64,000 nucleotides of DNA from Halomonas salinarum (GTDB lineage Bacteria; Pseudomonadota; Gammaproteobacteria; Pseudomonadales; Halomonadaceae): positions 1 to 64,000 of the forward strand of contig NZ_WWNB01000008.1 in the NCBI RefSeq assembly GCF_012062845.1, written 5' to 3'. A model generated the notes under the pieces. The model ran no database searches, was not told the origin of the DNA, and was given only the letters and a program-made list of their open reading frames with translations. This document shows positions 1-10,100 of this stretch, in pieces. Position 1 is the stretch's first letter; each line of letters starts with the position of its first letter. Made by a program: the position numbers and the translations under genes.

Positions 1-150
1 CACGCCAGGATGTCAACGGGAAATGGGCGAGGCCCTTGGTGGAATGCCGGTGCCTCGCACATGAATCAGGCCCTGCCGCGGAGGTGGCTTGAGCAGCAAG
101 GCCTGATCTCGGTACTTGATACGGTAAAAGGGCTTAGCCGTTCTTCATGA
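1..150 (+). CDS. Group II intron reverse transcriptase/maturase, C-terminal 49 residues (partial)
   Basis: Frame 1 is open from base 1 to a TGA at 148-150. It gives a C-terminus containing GRGPWWNAGASHMNQALP and then LEQQGLISVLD, a pattern typical of the extreme C-terminus of group II intron-encoded proteins. The catalytic YADD region would lie upstream, outside the window. The protein would act as reverse transcriptase and splicing maturase for its own intron RNA. Whether the full gene is intact cannot be judged here. Confidence 0.75.
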   Translation, partial: HARMSTGNGRGPWWNAGASHMNQALPRRWLEQQGLISVLDTVKGLSRSS

Positions 151-221
151 ACCGCCGTATACCGAACGGTACGTACGGTGGTGTGGGAGGGCGCCGGGGG
201 GAACCCCGGCCCCTACCCGAT
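1..221 (+). mobile_element. Group II intron, 3' end only (window edge)
   Basis: The window opens inside a bacterial group II intron. A reverse-transcriptase reading frame ends at 150 and is followed directly by a domain V-like hairpin (about 150-190, arms AACCGCCGTA and TACGGTGG) and a domain VI-like GC-rich stem (about 192-210, loop GGAA). The intron probably ends near CCCGAT at 221. Domain V immediately after the ORF stop is the usual arrangement. The 5' end, domains I-III and most of the ORF lie outside the window. The 3' flank is only about 17 bp downstream of the stop codon of the leftward betaine-binding gene. Intron subclass was not assigned. Confidence 0.8.
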
Positions 222-238
222 CATGCAGCATGCTGGTG

Positions 239-1087
239 TCAGTCGTCGTTTTCGCCGAGCCAGGTAGCGACCATTTCCGGATGCGCGTCGACCCAGGCCC
301 GGGCATTGGCTTCGTAGTCGCCGTTGGCCTGGTTGGCGGCCATCAAATCCTCGATGTCTGCGCGGCTCCACTGGAAGCGGTCGAGGATGGCGGTGATTTC
401 CGGCTTCTCCTCGGCGAGCCCCTGGCGGGTCACGGTGTGGATCTGCTCGTCCCCTGAATAGAGGCCCTGAGGATCGTCGAGATAGCGCAGCGAATGACCC
501 GAAAAGACCGGATGCGGCGCCCAGGCGGTAACGACGATCGGCTCCTGGCGAGACATCGCGGTCTCGAGCGTCTGACTCATGGCCGCATCGCTGCCCGTGA
601 CCAGTTGCCAGTCCTCGATATTGTAAGCGTCCATTGCCTGCTCGGTCAGTGCCATGATGCCGGCGCCCGGGTCGATGCCATGGATGCGCTGGCCAAACGT
701 CTCCCCGTCAGCAGCGAGATCGGCGATCGAGGTAACGTCTGCGTAGCTCGGCACCGCCAGCCCGACGCGGGCGTCAGTGAGGTTGGGGCCGAGGTCCTCG
801 ACCTTGTCGGCCTTGCCTTCGTAGTAGCCGGCCTGAGTGACCGGCAGCCAGGCGCCGGTGAAGGCATCCAGCTCGCCGACCGAGAGCCCTTGCCAGATGG
901 CGGCCAGGCTCACCGAGCTGATATCCACCTGGTGGCCAGCGTCTTCAAGGACCGTCTTCAACACATAGGTGCTGGCCTGGCCGGTGGCCCATTCGCCTAT
1001 ACCAAGACGCAGGCTGTCTGCTTGTGCGAGGGGGCTGACGGCGCCGAGCAGCAGGCCGGTAGAAACGAGCAGGGAACGGACATGCAT
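239..1087 (-). CDS. Glycine betaine/proline betaine-type ABC transporter substrate-binding protein
   Basis: A periplasmic binding protein of the OpuAC/ProX type (282 residues). The chosen ATG at 1087 has GGAGA just upstream and begins a signal peptide (MHVRSLLVSTGLLLGAV, ending near AQA). The mature part opens with LGIGEWATGQAS and has Trp-containing segments (GAWLP, TAWAPH) of the kind that form the aromatic cage for quaternary ammonium ligands in this family. It probably delivers betaine or a related compatible solute to an ABC permease. It follows rraA by about 50 bp on the same strand and may be cotranscribed. No permease or ATPase is adjacent: downstream is a group II intron. The ligand is inferred from family resemblance. 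Confidence 0.85.
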   Translation of the reverse strand: MHVRSLLVSTGLLLGAVSPLAQADSLRLGIGEWATGQASTYVLKTVLEDAGHQVDISSVSLAAIWQGLSVGELDAFTGAWLPVTQAGYYEGKADKVEDLGPNLTDARVGLAVPSYADVTSIADLAADGETFGQRIHGIDPGAGIMALTEQAMDAYNIEDWQLVTGSDAAMSQTLETAMSRQEPIVVTAWAPHPVFSGHSLRYLDDPQGLYSGDEQIHTVTRQGLAEEKPEITAILDRFQWSRADIEDLMAANQANGDYEANARAWVDAHPEMVATWLGENDD

Positions 1088-1135
1088 CTGACTGTCTCCA
1101 GCAACAACATCCAGGGGAAGCACTTTATTAGGCGC

Positions 1136-1615
1136 TCATGATAACTGTTCCTTGGCGATGATGATGCCGTTGTTGTCGGCATACAGCCATTGCCCGGGCG
1201 CGATGGTCACGCCCGCGAAGGTCACCGCGATATCGCGTTGGCCCTCGCCACGCTTTTCGCTCTTGCGGGGATGGGCGCCGATGGCCTGTACACCGAGTGC
1301 GGTCTCGGCCAGCACATCGACGTCGCGCACGCAGCCATACATCACCACGCCCGCCCAGCCGTTGCTTGACGCCTGTTCGGCGAGCATGTCGCCAAGCATT
1401 GCACAACGCATCGAGCCGCCGGCATCTACCACCAGCACAGCGCCATCGCCTGGCTCTGCCACGGCTTCCTTGACCCGGGAGTTGTCCTCGAAGCACTTGA
1501 CGGTCCGTATGGGCCCGCCGAAGGCCTCACGGCCACCAATATTGACGAAAATGGGCTCGAGTACATCGACCTCGGGATGGGCGTCGCAGATATCGGGCGT
1601 CACGATTGACGTCAT
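1136..1615 (-). CDS. rraA: RraA family protein (RNase E regulator / HMG aldolase fold)
   Basis: A 159-residue RraA-family protein. The start [15 protein letters not shown] is preceded by AGGAG, so the longer upstream reading was rejected. Family features are the [14 protein letters not shown] segment, [17 protein letters not shown] and [15 protein letters not shown]. In E. coli RraA binds RNase E and lowers mRNA decay. Related proteins are 4-hydroxy-4-methyl-2-oxoglutarate aldolases with a metal site of the G-x20-R-D type, and the GCVRDVD stretch here supplies the R-D pair. Length and N-terminus fit the RraA subgroup better than the catabolic aldolases. The gene lies just upstream of the betaine-binding protein on the same strand; no functional link is evident. 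Confidence 0.85.
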   Translation of the reverse strand: MTSIVTPDICDAHPEVDVLEPIFVNIGGREAFGGPIRTVKCFEDNSRVKEAVAEPGDGAVLVVDAGGSMRCAMLGDMLAEQASSNGWAGVVMYGCVRDVDVLAETALGVQAIGAHPRKSEKRGEGQRDIAVTFAGVTIAPGQWLYADNNGIIIAKEQLS

Positions 1616-1734
1616 GAGGCTCTCCTTGATCGTAAATGTCGATGGTGTCACAACCGTGACCCAAGCGGCCTGTGAAAACTACCACCGCTCGCTGATTTTT
1701 CGTCCAGAGCCTAAGGGAATTGACGGTAGGGTAC

Positions 1735-1762
1735 AAAAACGCCGGGTCGATGCCCGGCGTCT
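1735..1762 (-). terminator. Rho-independent terminator of the outer-membrane protein gene
   Basis: Read on the minus strand, the stem CGCCGGG/CCCGGCG is followed by a T-rich tail (GTTTTTGT). It lies about 36 bp downstream of the stop codon of the beta-barrel gene. Confidence 0.8.
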
Positions 1763-1797
1763 TGTTGGTGTTTTGCTGGCTTGTGCGCGTCACAGCC

Positions 1798-2397
1798 TCA
1801 GAAGCGCATGCCTGCCGAGGCGGTAAAGGTGTCGATCTTGTAGTCGCTGTCCATGTCGTAGCGCTCGTATTCAGCACGCACCAGGAAGGGATCGAAGTTG
1901 AACTGGGCGCCGACACCATAGACCGGGTCGGTACCGTCGTTATCCTTGAGATCCAGATTGGTATTGCCGAGGTTGCCATCGACATCGGTTTTCCACTCTG
2001 CCACGCCGGCCTTGGCGAAGGCGGTAAACCAGGGAGTAAGTGGCAGTTGGCCGACTACGTTAACGCCATAGGCGCTGGACTCAAGGTCGGTATTGGCGAT
2101 GTCGTTGCCTTCGAGGCGGGTATGGCCCAGATCGGCGTAGAACACTTCGGTGGCGAAATACGGGTTTAGCTCATAGCCGACAAACCCTTTGAAGACGTTG
2201 TCATTATCATCGACCGAGAAGTCTTCAGAGCCGGACTCGATGAAGTTATCGACATCATCGCGGTCGTTTTCCAATGAGCTGAAGCCGGTGCCCAAGCCCA
2301 GGTAGAGGCCATCGGCATTGGGGGCGGCGAGCACGGCCGGGGCCGAGACACACAGGCCGGTGGCGACGGAGGCGGTAATCAGGGTGCGGAGTTTCAT
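1798..2397 (-). CDS. Small outer-membrane beta-barrel protein (OmpA-like/opacity-type porin)
   Basis: 199 residues with a clear Sec signal peptide (MKLRTLITASVATG, cleaved near VLA-AP) and a protein ending in Phe (AGMRF), the usual C-terminal signature for BAM insertion. The mature part has alternating aromatic strands such as GLYLGLGTGFSS, VFKGFVGYELN, FATEVFYADLG, YGVNVVGQLPL and FLVRAEYERYDMDSDYK. This matches the 8-stranded OmpA N-terminal/OMP_b-brl family seen in many marine gammaproteobacteria. It has many Asp and Asn residues, as expected for a halophile surface protein. Start ATG has AAGGAG upstream. It is a single-gene unit with its own terminator. The specific function is unknown. 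Confidence 0.8.
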   Translation of the reverse strand: MKLRTLITASVATGLCVSAPAVLAAPNADGLYLGLGTGFSSLENDRDDVDNFIESGSEDFSVDDNDNVFKGFVGYELNPYFATEVFYADLGHTRLEGNDIANTDLESSAYGVNVVGQLPLTPWFTAFAKAGVAEWKTDVDGNLGNTNLDLKDNDGTDPVYGVGAQFNFDPFLVRAEYERYDMDSDYKIDTFTASAGMRF

Positions 2398-2741
2398 GAG
2401 CTTCTCCTTGATGACGGTATCTGAGGGAGACCGGAGCGGTGATTGCGTCCCGCCTCACCGGGGAACCCAAGGGAGTGACGTGATAGCGAGTCGATGGGTG
2501 AAATATAAGTAGAACACTGTTCGATAACAAGGGTGGTGAAGTAACGAGAGGTAAGCCTTTGTTGCAAACATTGGTTTGAGCATTGTTGCCATCAACGCTT
2601 GCTGCACAAAAAAGCGCCCCGCAGAGCGGGGCGCTTCGGTCATCGACTCCGGGTCATGTCGGCTGATTCGGACGTAATGTCCTCTTCAGCAGGATGAACC
2701 GGCGATGTTGCGAGCATCGGCGATTTAAGGGTGATTCGGTC
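2398..2741. other. Intergenic region between the outer-membrane protein gene and acnB
   Basis: Contains the acnB terminator (2608-2637). The rest, to the right of the outer-membrane protein start, presumably holds that gene's promoter. No convincing coding sequence was seen; the short ORFs here lack ribosome-binding sites and recognisable residue patterns. Confidence 0.5.
2608..2637 (-). terminator. Rho-independent terminator of acnB
   Basis: On the minus strand a strong stem GCGCCCCGC/GCGGGGCGC is followed by six T residues (2608-2613 on the plus strand are AAAAAA). It lies about 105 bp beyond the acnB stop. Confidence 0.85.
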
Positions 2742-5342
2742 TCAGGCTTCAGCGACCGGAATCACGTTCGAGGCAGCTTTCTGGAACTCCTCGATTTCAT
2801 GGAAGTTCATGTAGCGATAGATTTCACTTGCCATCGCATCGAACTCACTCATGTAGCCCTGGTATTCCTCGACGGTAGGTAGACGACCCTCGACCGCTGC
2901 CACTGCAGCAAGCTCTGCGGAGGCGAGGAAGACGTCGGCGCCGTCGCCCAGGCGATTGGGGAAGTTACGGGTCGAGGTGGATACCACGGTGGACTTGGGT
3001 GCCACACGTGCCTGGTTACCCATGCACAGCGAGCAGCCCGGCATTTCCATGCGCGCGCCGGCACGGCCATAGATGCCGTAGTAGCCTTCCTCGGTCAGCT
3101 GGTGCTGGTCCATCTTGGTCGGCGGTGCCAGCCACAGCTTGGTCTTCAGGCTACCCGCGGGCTGCTTCTCGAGCAGCTTGCCGGCGGCGCGGAAGTGGCC
3201 GATGTTGGTCATGCACGAGCCGATGAAGACTTCATCGATCTGACGGCCGGCGACTTCGGACAGCAGGCGCGCATCGTCCGGGTCGTTCGGGGCGCACAGC
3301 ACCGGTTCCTTGATGGCATCGAGATCGATCTCGATGACTTCGGCGTATTCGGCGTCCTGGTCGGCGCGCATCAGGCTCGGATCAGCCAGCCACTCTTCCA
3401 TGGCCAGGATGCGGCGCTCGATGGTACGACGGTCGCCGTAGCCTGCATCGATCATCCACTTGAGCAGGGTGATGTTGGACTTCAGGTATTCGGTAACCGA
3501 GTCCTCGCCCAGGGTGATGGTGCAGCCGGCAGCACTGCGCTCGGCGCTGGCGTCGGACAGTTCGAAAGCCTGCTCGACGGTCAGGTCCTCGAGACCTTCG
3601 ATTTCCAGTACGCGACCGGAGAAGGCGTTCTTCTTGCCGGACTTGTCGACGGTCAGAAGGCCCTGCTGAATGGCGTAGTAGGGAATGGCATGGACCAGGT
3701 CACGCAGGGTCACGCCCGGCTGGCGCTTGCCCTTGAAGCGCACCAGTACCGATTCCGGCATGTCCAGCGGCATCACGCCGGTGGCGGCAGCGAAGGCCAC
3801 CAGACCCGAACCCGCCGGGAAGGAAATGCCCATCGGGAAGCGGGTGTGGGAATCACCGCCGGTGCCGACGGTGTCGGGCAGCAGCATGCGGTTCAGCCAG
3901 GAGTGGATGATGCCGTCGCCCGGCCGCAGCGAGACGCCACCGCGATTCATGATGAAGTCGGGCAGGGTGTGGTGAGTGTCCACGTCGACCGGCTTCGGGT
4001 AAGCAGCAGTGTGGCAGAAGGACTGCATCACCAGATCGGCCTGGAAGCCGAGACACGCCAGGTCCTTGAGCTCGTCACGCGTCATTGGACCCGTGGTGTC
4101 CTGGGAGCCCACGGTCGCCATCTTGGGCTCGCAGTACATGCCCGGGCGAACGCCGGTCATGCCGCACGCCTTACCGACCATCTTCTGGGCCAGGGTGAAG
4201 CCCTTGCCGGTATCGCCCGGCTGCTCCGGCAGCCGAAAGACGTCGGATTGGGGCAGCCCCAGCGATTCACGTGCCTTGGTGGTCAGGCCGCGGCCGATAA
4301 TCAGGGGGATACGGCCACCGGCACGTACCTCGTCGAGGATCAGTTGGGTCTTGAGCTCGAAAGTGGTGAGCACTTCGTCGGTGCCGTGCTTGCAGACCTT
4401 GCCTTCATATGGGTAGACATCGATGACGTCGCCCATCTCGAGCTTCTCGACGTCCATCTCGATGGGCAGGGCGCCGGAGTCTTCCATGGTGTTGAAGAAG
4501 ATCGGGGCGATCTTGCCGCCGAAGCAGAAGCCGCCAGCGCGCTTGTTGGGCACGTTGGGAATGTCGTCACCGAAGAACCACAGCACCGAGTTGGTGGCGG
4601 ACTTGCGCGAGGAGCCGGTGCCGACCACGTCGCCGACATAGGCGACCGGGTAGCCCTTGGCCTTCACTGCGTCGATCTGTGCGAGCGGGCCGGTGGTGCC
4701 GGGCACTTCCGGCTCGATGCCGTCGCGCGGATTCTTGAGCATGGCGTTGGCATGCAGCGGCATATCCGGACGCGACCAGGCATCCGGTGCCGGGGACAGG
4801 TCGTCGGTGTTGGTCTCACCGGGTACCTTGAAGACGGTCAGCGTGATCTTCTCGTCAAGCGCAGGCTTGGCCAGGAACCACTCGGCCTCGGCCCAGGACT
4901 GGATGATGTCCTTGGCCACGGTATTGCCCGCCTTGGCGCGCTCTTCCACATCGTGGAAGGCATCAAACATCAGCAGGGTGTGCTTGAGCTGTTCGCCCAC
5001 TTCCTTCGCCAGGCTCTCGTCATCGAGGAGCTCGACCAGTGAAACGATGTTGTAGCCGCCCTGCATGGTACCCAGCAGCTTGACCGCGTGGATCTTGTCG
5101 ATCAGCGGAGATTCGGCTTCGCCCTTGGTAATGGCGGTCAGGAAGCCGGCCTTCACGTATGCGGCTTCATCGACACCCGGCGGCACGCGATCGGTCAGCA
5201 GCTTAAGCAGAAACTCTTCCTCGCCGGCCGGCGGGTTCTTCAACAGCTCGACCAGTTCGGCGGTTTGCTCGGCATTCAGCGGCTTGGGCGGCACGCCCTG
5301 AGTGGCGCGTTCTTCGACATGTTGGCGATAGGCTTCAAGCAC
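2742..5342 (-). CDS. acnB: Bifunctional aconitate hydratase 2 / 2-methylisocitrate dehydratase
   Basis: An 866-residue AcnB, the usual length. It isomerises citrate to isocitrate in the TCA cycle and, in the family, also acts in the methylcitrate cycle. Order: N-terminal HEAT-like helical domain (about 1-160), swivelling domain (about 160-375, with [20 protein letters not shown]), then the Fe-S domains. The three cluster cysteines are in [11 protein letters not shown] and [11 protein letters not shown], around residues 710-775, and all are present. Substrate-binding signatures [19 protein letters not shown] and [12 protein letters not shown] are intact. The start codon is GTG. A single-gene unit with a sigma-70-like promoter about 110 bp upstream and a strong terminator. 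Confidence 0.97.
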   Translation of the reverse strand: MLEAYRQHVEERATQGVPPKPLNAEQTAELVELLKNPPAGEEEFLLKLLTDRVPPGVDEAAYVKAGFLTAITKGEAESPLIDKIHAVKLLGTMQGGYNIVSLVELLDDESLAKEVGEQLKHTLLMFDAFHDVEERAKAGNTVAKDIIQSWAEAEWFLAKPALDEKITLTVFKVPGETNTDDLSPAPDAWSRPDMPLHANAMLKNPRDGIEPEVPGTTGPLAQIDAVKAKGYPVAYVGDVVGTGSSRKSATNSVLWFFGDDIPNVPNKRAGGFCFGGKIAPIFFNTMEDSGALPIEMDVEKLEMGDVIDVYPYEGKVCKHGTDEVLTTFELKTQLILDEVRAGGRIPLIIGRGLTTKARESLGLPQSDVFRLPEQPGDTGKGFTLAQKMVGKACGMTGVRPGMYCEPKMATVGSQDTTGPMTRDELKDLACLGFQADLVMQSFCHTAAYPKPVDVDTHHTLPDFIMNRGGVSLRPGDGIIHSWLNRMLLPDTVGTGGDSHTRFPMGISFPAGSGLVAFAAATGVMPLDMPESVLVRFKGKRQPGVTLRDLVHAIPYYAIQQGLLTVDKSGKKNAFSGRVLEIEGLEDLTVEQAFELSDASAERSAAGCTITLGEDSVTEYLKSNITLLKWMIDAGYGDRRTIERRILAMEEWLADPSLMRADQDAEYAEVIEIDLDAIKEPVLCAPNDPDDARLLSEVAGRQIDEVFIGSCMTNIGHFRAAGKLLEKQPAGSLKTKLWLAPPTKMDQHQLTEEGYYGIYGRAGARMEMPGCSLCMGNQARVAPKSTVVSTSTRNFPNRLGDGADVFLASAELAAVAAVEGRLPTVEEYQGYMSEFDAMASEIYRYMNFHEIEEFQKAASNVIPVAEA

Positions 5343-5723
5343 GGAGGGACCCTCATCAAGTTGATCTTCCAGAGCGGGCCTTTTGACGACACTTGATGTG
5401 TGACGGTCGTCGATCGAGGTGCTCCGGGACTTTCGTTATGCGTCTTGCGGGAGGCAATAAAGTGTACGTGAATTTGTCGACAATGTTAAGCAAGCCCCTG
5501 CTGCCAGGCCTTGTACGTTGGTCGTGTGCTGGTGGTTGGGGCTAGATCATGGAAAAAAGTAAATGCGCTGCTCGTTTGGATGCGAGGTGAATAGCGCCCG
5601 ATACAAGGGCCTTGATAAGCGCGTATCCCGACATCGATAAAACCGGCTGGAGTGTCGTGGGCTTATCGAGCCGGGTAAGATGGCGGGCAGCAATACGATA
5701 GTGGGCAGCCAATAAGGAGAGCC
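5343..5723. other. Intergenic region between acnB and the DUF1289 gene (divergent)
   Basis: Holds the leftward acnB leader and promoter and, towards 5723, the ribosome-binding site (AAGGAG) of the rightward DUF1289 gene. No further gene was seen. Confidence 0.5.
5461..5489 (-). promoter_or_regulatory. Candidate sigma-70 promoter for acnB
   Basis: On the minus strand TTAACA (-35, five of six consensus bases), a 17-bp spacer and TACACT (-10, four of six). This would give an untranslated leader of roughly 110 nt before the acnB GTG. Seen by eye only. Confidence 0.45.
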
Positions 5724-6158
5724 ATGACACGCCGAATCATTTCGCCCTGCGTCGGTCTGTGTTCGACAACGGTGGGTGACGATGTCTGCCGGGGGTGTCA
5801 GCGTCATGCCGATGAGATTCGCGACTGGCCGGCCTATGACTTTGATGAGCGCGATCTGCGCCTTGTCGAGTTGGATACGCTGCGCGTGGCGGTGGCGGGC
5901 GAGCTTCTGCGAGTGGTCGATGCCGACATGCTAAAGGCCCAGCTCGAACGCCACGGCATTCGTCATCGTGATGATCAGCCGCCGCTTTCTCAGGCCGTTG
6001 AGCTGTTGCGGGTGGGGCGGCATCGCATCAGTGACCTGTCACGGTACGGGCTCGAGACGGTGGGCGAGGGCGCTGGCCTTTCACCGGCCGACTTGCATGC
6101 CATGCTGGTGCCGCGCCTGATGGAGGCGGCCGAGGCACGCCGCCTTTCCTCAACTTGA
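5724..6158 (+). CDS. DUF1289 domain-containing protein
   Basis: 144 residues beginning TRRIISPCVGLCSTTVGD and continuing VCRGCQRHADEIRDW. This C-x3-C...C-x2-C-x-R pattern is the DUF1289 signature, a small probable metal-binding motif found as an orphan or fused domain in proteobacteria. The C-terminal 90 residues are helical and form no domain I recognise; most family members are shorter. AAGGAG precedes the ATG at the right distance. Divergent from acnB and 130 bp upstream of miaE on the same strand. Function unknown. Confidence 0.8.
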   Translation: MTRRIISPCVGLCSTTVGDDVCRGCQRHADEIRDWPAYDFDERDLRLVELDTLRVAVAGELLRVVDADMLKAQLERHGIRHRDDQPPLSQAVELLRVGRHRISDLSRYGLETVGEGAGLSPADLHAMLVPRLMEAAEARRLSST

Positions 6159-6288
6159 TGCCGGTCATGACTTGGCCTTCTTTACGACACTTTGTACGCC
6201 ATCCTGTGTTGTGCTTGTTACCTAGCCTGTTTCACTATTCGAATGCGCACGCGTTGAATACTCACTTTCACTAACGATCAGAGAAACG

Positions 6289-6927
6289 ATGCAAGAAACT
6301 GTGGATGACCTTTTACCCGCCGAACTGCGGGATTTCCTGGCCTGCGAGACCCCGGACACCTGGATTGACGCAGCGCTTGAGCACCCGGATCTGCTGCTGA
6401 TCGACCATGCCCAGTGCGAGAAGAAAGCCGCCTCCACGGCGATGAGTCTGATGTATCGCTATGTCGACCGTCCGCTGCTGTTGACCAAGATGTCGCAGCT
6501 GGCGCGAGAAGAGCTTTTGCACTTCGAGCAGGTGATTCGCGTCATGGAATCGCGTGGCATCGAGTATCGCCATCTCAGCGCGTCGCGCTATGCCGAAGGG
6601 TTGCGTCGCCATGTTCGCCGCGAGGATCCGCAACGCCTGGTGGATATCCTGATTATCGGTGCCTATATAGAGGCGCGCAGTTGCGAGCGATTCGCCCGCC
6701 TGATCCCTCATCTCGATGCCGAGCTTGCCAAGTTCTATCGCAGTCTGGTTAAGTCAGAAGGTCGCCACTATGAAGATTACCTGATGCTGGCCCGTCGCTA
6801 TGCCGCAGAGGCCGGTGATACGAACGTGGATGCGCGCATTGCGTTCTTTGCCGACTGTGAACGCCAGCTGATATGTGAACCGGATGAGGTGTTCCGATTC
6901 CACAGTGGTGTTCCTGTCGCCGCCTGA
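6289..6927 (+). CDS. miaE: tRNA 2-methylthio-N6-isopentenyladenosine(37) hydroxylase
   Basis: 212 residues, MiaE family, a ferritin-like non-haem di-iron monooxygenase. It hydroxylates the isopentenyl chain of ms2i6A at position 37 of tRNAs that read codons starting with U. The metal ligands lie in paired helices: E in QCEKKAAST, E and H in AREELLHFEQV, E in EARSCERF, and E and H in SEGRHYEDYL. Length and motif order match the family. The start at 6289 begins MQETVDDLLP, preceded by AGAGA. MiaA and MiaB, which make the substrate, are not in the window. Confidence 0.92.
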   Translation: MQETVDDLLPAELRDFLACETPDTWIDAALEHPDLLLIDHAQCEKKAASTAMSLMYRYVDRPLLLTKMSQLAREELLHFEQVIRVMESRGIEYRHLSASRYAEGLRRHVRREDPQRLVDILIIGAYIEARSCERFARLIPHLDAELAKFYRSLVKSEGRHYEDYLMLARRYAAEAGDTNVDARIAFFADCERQLICEPDEVFRFHSGVPVAA

Positions 6928-7116
6928 CGGCCAATACGCGCTCGACGAGCAAGCAAAAGAGGGTGAGGGTCAGCGCAACAAATAGTGCAGCCCAGTGGGG
7001 AATGTCGGGGACGAAACGCAGCCGCGTAAACATAATTACAGGTTCGGCAGGCTCGCTTCGCGTAAGGGTGTCGTAGTTGTCCGAGCCAGCAGGATAATAA
7101 CGCAGGAACCAACACG

Positions 7117-10100
7117 ATGCGGGAACCCTCAGTCAACGAGCAGTTAGCGCTTTTTGGACACTTCTCACTGAATCTGGGTGAGGACTGCCTGACCCAGTTC
7201 AGTTATGACAAGGTCAAGGCGCTGCTGGTCTATCTCTTGCTCCATGATCAGCCGGTCAATCGGGCGACGCTGGCCGAGTTACTATGGCCGGATCAGGGCT
7301 TGTCTTCCGGGCGTACCAACTTGCGGCATGCGCTGCATTGTCTTCGCCAGTCGCTGGGTGACGAAGCCGATCAGGTGCTGGTGGTCTCTCGCCAGACGAT
7401 TGCCTTCAAGCTGCCCAAGAGCTGGGCATTCGATCTGCATGAGCTGCAAGACTTGCTCGATGGGGTAGCCAGCATCCCCAACCTGGAGGCCATTCTCGAC
7501 GCCTATCGCGGCGATCTTGTCGAGGAATTGCAGCTCTCTTCCTGCTCAGAATTCCAGCGCTGGCTCCTGCAGGTACGCAACGAGTGGCGACAGCGGGTGA
7601 TCGCCTTCGCAGAGACGGTCATCGACGAACATGACGATGTTCCTGAGTCGCTGCTGCGCACTCTGGTCAGCCGTTTTTCTGGCTATGGCCCTTTTCATGA
7701 GTGCCTGGTGCGTCAGCTGGCCGAACAGGGCCAGCTGGCGGCCGCGCATGAAGAATACAACGCTTACCTGCAGCTGCTGGCGCTGTCCGGGCAACAGCCT
7801 GAACTCAGTTTTCTTCAGCTGGCACGCTACTGGTCTGAAAGCCAGTCGGAACTGTCACCGATCACGCATCAGGGCGCGTTTTCAAGGGCTGTGGCCGCCG
7901 ATAGCGCGCCACTTCAGGAAGATGAAATCGAGCAGCGACAGTTGTCGGTCATGGCGATCCGCCTGAAGCTCGAAGGTGACTGGCAGGATCGGGCCGAGAC
8001 CTGTGCCTGTCTGCGTCTGCAGATCGAACTCCTCCGCTGGCTGGAGGAACAGTGCCATCATCTGGGCGGTTTCTGGCTGACCGGTGCGACCGGTGGGCTG
8101 GGCCTCGCTTGCTTTGGCACCCATGGTCCCGCGCATCAGCTTGCGGAACTCGTCGCGCTTTATGAACACTGCCGTACGGCGCTGCCCGAGGAAAGTCAGC
8201 GTCGCTGGTCCGGCGAAGGCAACACGCCGACATTCACGCTGGCGGCCGGGCTCAATAGCGGCCGAGTGGTCTACGTGCCCGAGCGTCAGTTGGTGGACCC
8301 TCTGGGCCAGGTCACCCAGCGCTCGCTGGACCTGATGAGCGCTGCCGATGGCAGTGAGCTGGTGATTTCTCATGAATCCAGCCAGCACATGCCACCGGCG
8401 CTTGATCTTCAGCCGCGCCTTACCTCGCGGCTAGTGACCTGCGACGGCAGGATTCAGCTGCGCGCCCTGGTTCTTGGAGAGAATGAAGGCGGTCGCGATG
8501 CCTTGCCGCCAAGCCTCGTGGGTCGCGAGTCGGATCTGCGCAAGCTGCGCGATGCGCTGGCTCGGGCCGGCATTGGGCTGCGCCAGAGCGTCTTGGTACG
8601 TGGTCCCTCGGGGATGGGTAAATCGGCCCTGATGGTGGCCTTTCGCCAGCTCGAGCAAAGCCGTGAAGCGGCCATCTGCTGGCAGCCCGCCACACGTATG
8701 GCAGCCCAGACGCCCTACAGTGTGGCGCGCATGCTGCTGCGTTGGCATTTGAAAGAAGAGCTGAGCGAGTCGCTGCTGGATGAGGTGCTGGCGGGGCATC
8801 CGGCGCTTGAAATGGATGACAACCAGCGCCGGCTATTGGCCGAGGCGCTGGGGATCTGTCACAGCGATGAGACAGATCTGACGCAGAGCGGTGAAGCGGT
8901 CGAGCTGGTGGCGCGGTTGCTGCAGCAGTTGATCGAGGATCTGACTCAGGACCGTCCGCTGGTGCTGATGCTCGATGACCTGCAGTGGCTCGATGAGCCT
9001 TCCTACAAGCTGTTGGCTGCCCTGCAGACCCGCTTGCCGATCAACTGCCCATTGCTGTTGGTGGCAAGCCACCATGGTCGCGAGTCGTTGCCGTCCAAGC
9101 TTCATTGGGACCAGCAGATCACGCTGGGGCGTCTCGACAATCAGCAGTCTTCCAATCTGTTATCGCAGCTGGCGCGACGCTATCACCTGCATCTCAGCCC
9201 GCGTCTGCGCAACCAGCTGATCGAGCGCTGCGATGGCGTACCGCTGTATTTGCAGGAAATCTGCCGTCGCCTGGATATGGAGCGCCGGGAAGGTCGCAGT
9301 GTGCAGATCGACGAGTTGCCGCAAGGCTTGCTGGGGCTGTTGGCGAGCCGGATCGATCAGCTCGATGCCGATCGTGAAGTGGCCCAGATCGCGGCCGTGC
9401 TGGGGCGTCAGTTCCGCGTCGACTTCCTGATGGAATGCAGTGGCTGGGAATCCGTAAGGCTCAAGCAGGCGTTGGAGCAGATGCTGCGCCTTGAAGTGAT
9501 CGAGCCCTGCACGTCTTCCTCCGAGTGCGAATACCAGTTCAGCCATCAACTGTTGCAGGAAGCCGCTTATCTGTCGTGCCCGCGCGATGTCAGGGTATCC
9601 ATTCATCGCCAGGTGGTCAGTCTCATCGAAGAGCGCTTCCCGATCTGGATCAGTCGCCATCCCGGCGATTTTGCCACCCACCTGCGTCGCAGTGGCGATT
9701 ACGCGCGTGGCGCCCGCTACTTCGAGTTGGCTGCCCGCGAGGCGCTCAAGGTCAGTGCCAATCGGACGGCGCTCAAAATGGCCGACGAGGGGTTGGCCAG
9801 CCTGCGCCAGGTCGAGGATTGTGCCGAGCGCGAGATAAGCCTGCTGACGGTGCGTGGCCAGGCGGCCTTCGCCATGGAAGGTCATGCTTCGCCAACGGCC
9901 CATGAGTGCTTCGTGCGAGCGCGGGACCTGCTTTCTGCCCAGCAGGCATCCGACAAGGATCAGGCCGATGACGAGGCCGACCTTGAGCAGCGCTTTCTGG
10001 TCAAGTGGGGGCTCTGGGTCGGTTGCAGTCAGCGCCACGCCCACGCCGATGCCTTCTCGCTGGCGTCACAGCTGGCGGGGCTGGCGGCGCGTCTCGAGGA

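Noticed and set aside
3102..5042. Long rightward ORF of 646 residues across acnB
   Set aside because: Antisense shadow of acnB in a GC-rich genome; acnB is complete and convincing.
6749..7033. Leftward ORF starting MFTRLRFVPDIPHWAALF with one hydrophobic segment
   Set aside because: It has no ribosome-binding site, and its 3' two thirds run antisense through miaE. The first 35 residues look membrane-like, but this is too little to call a gene.
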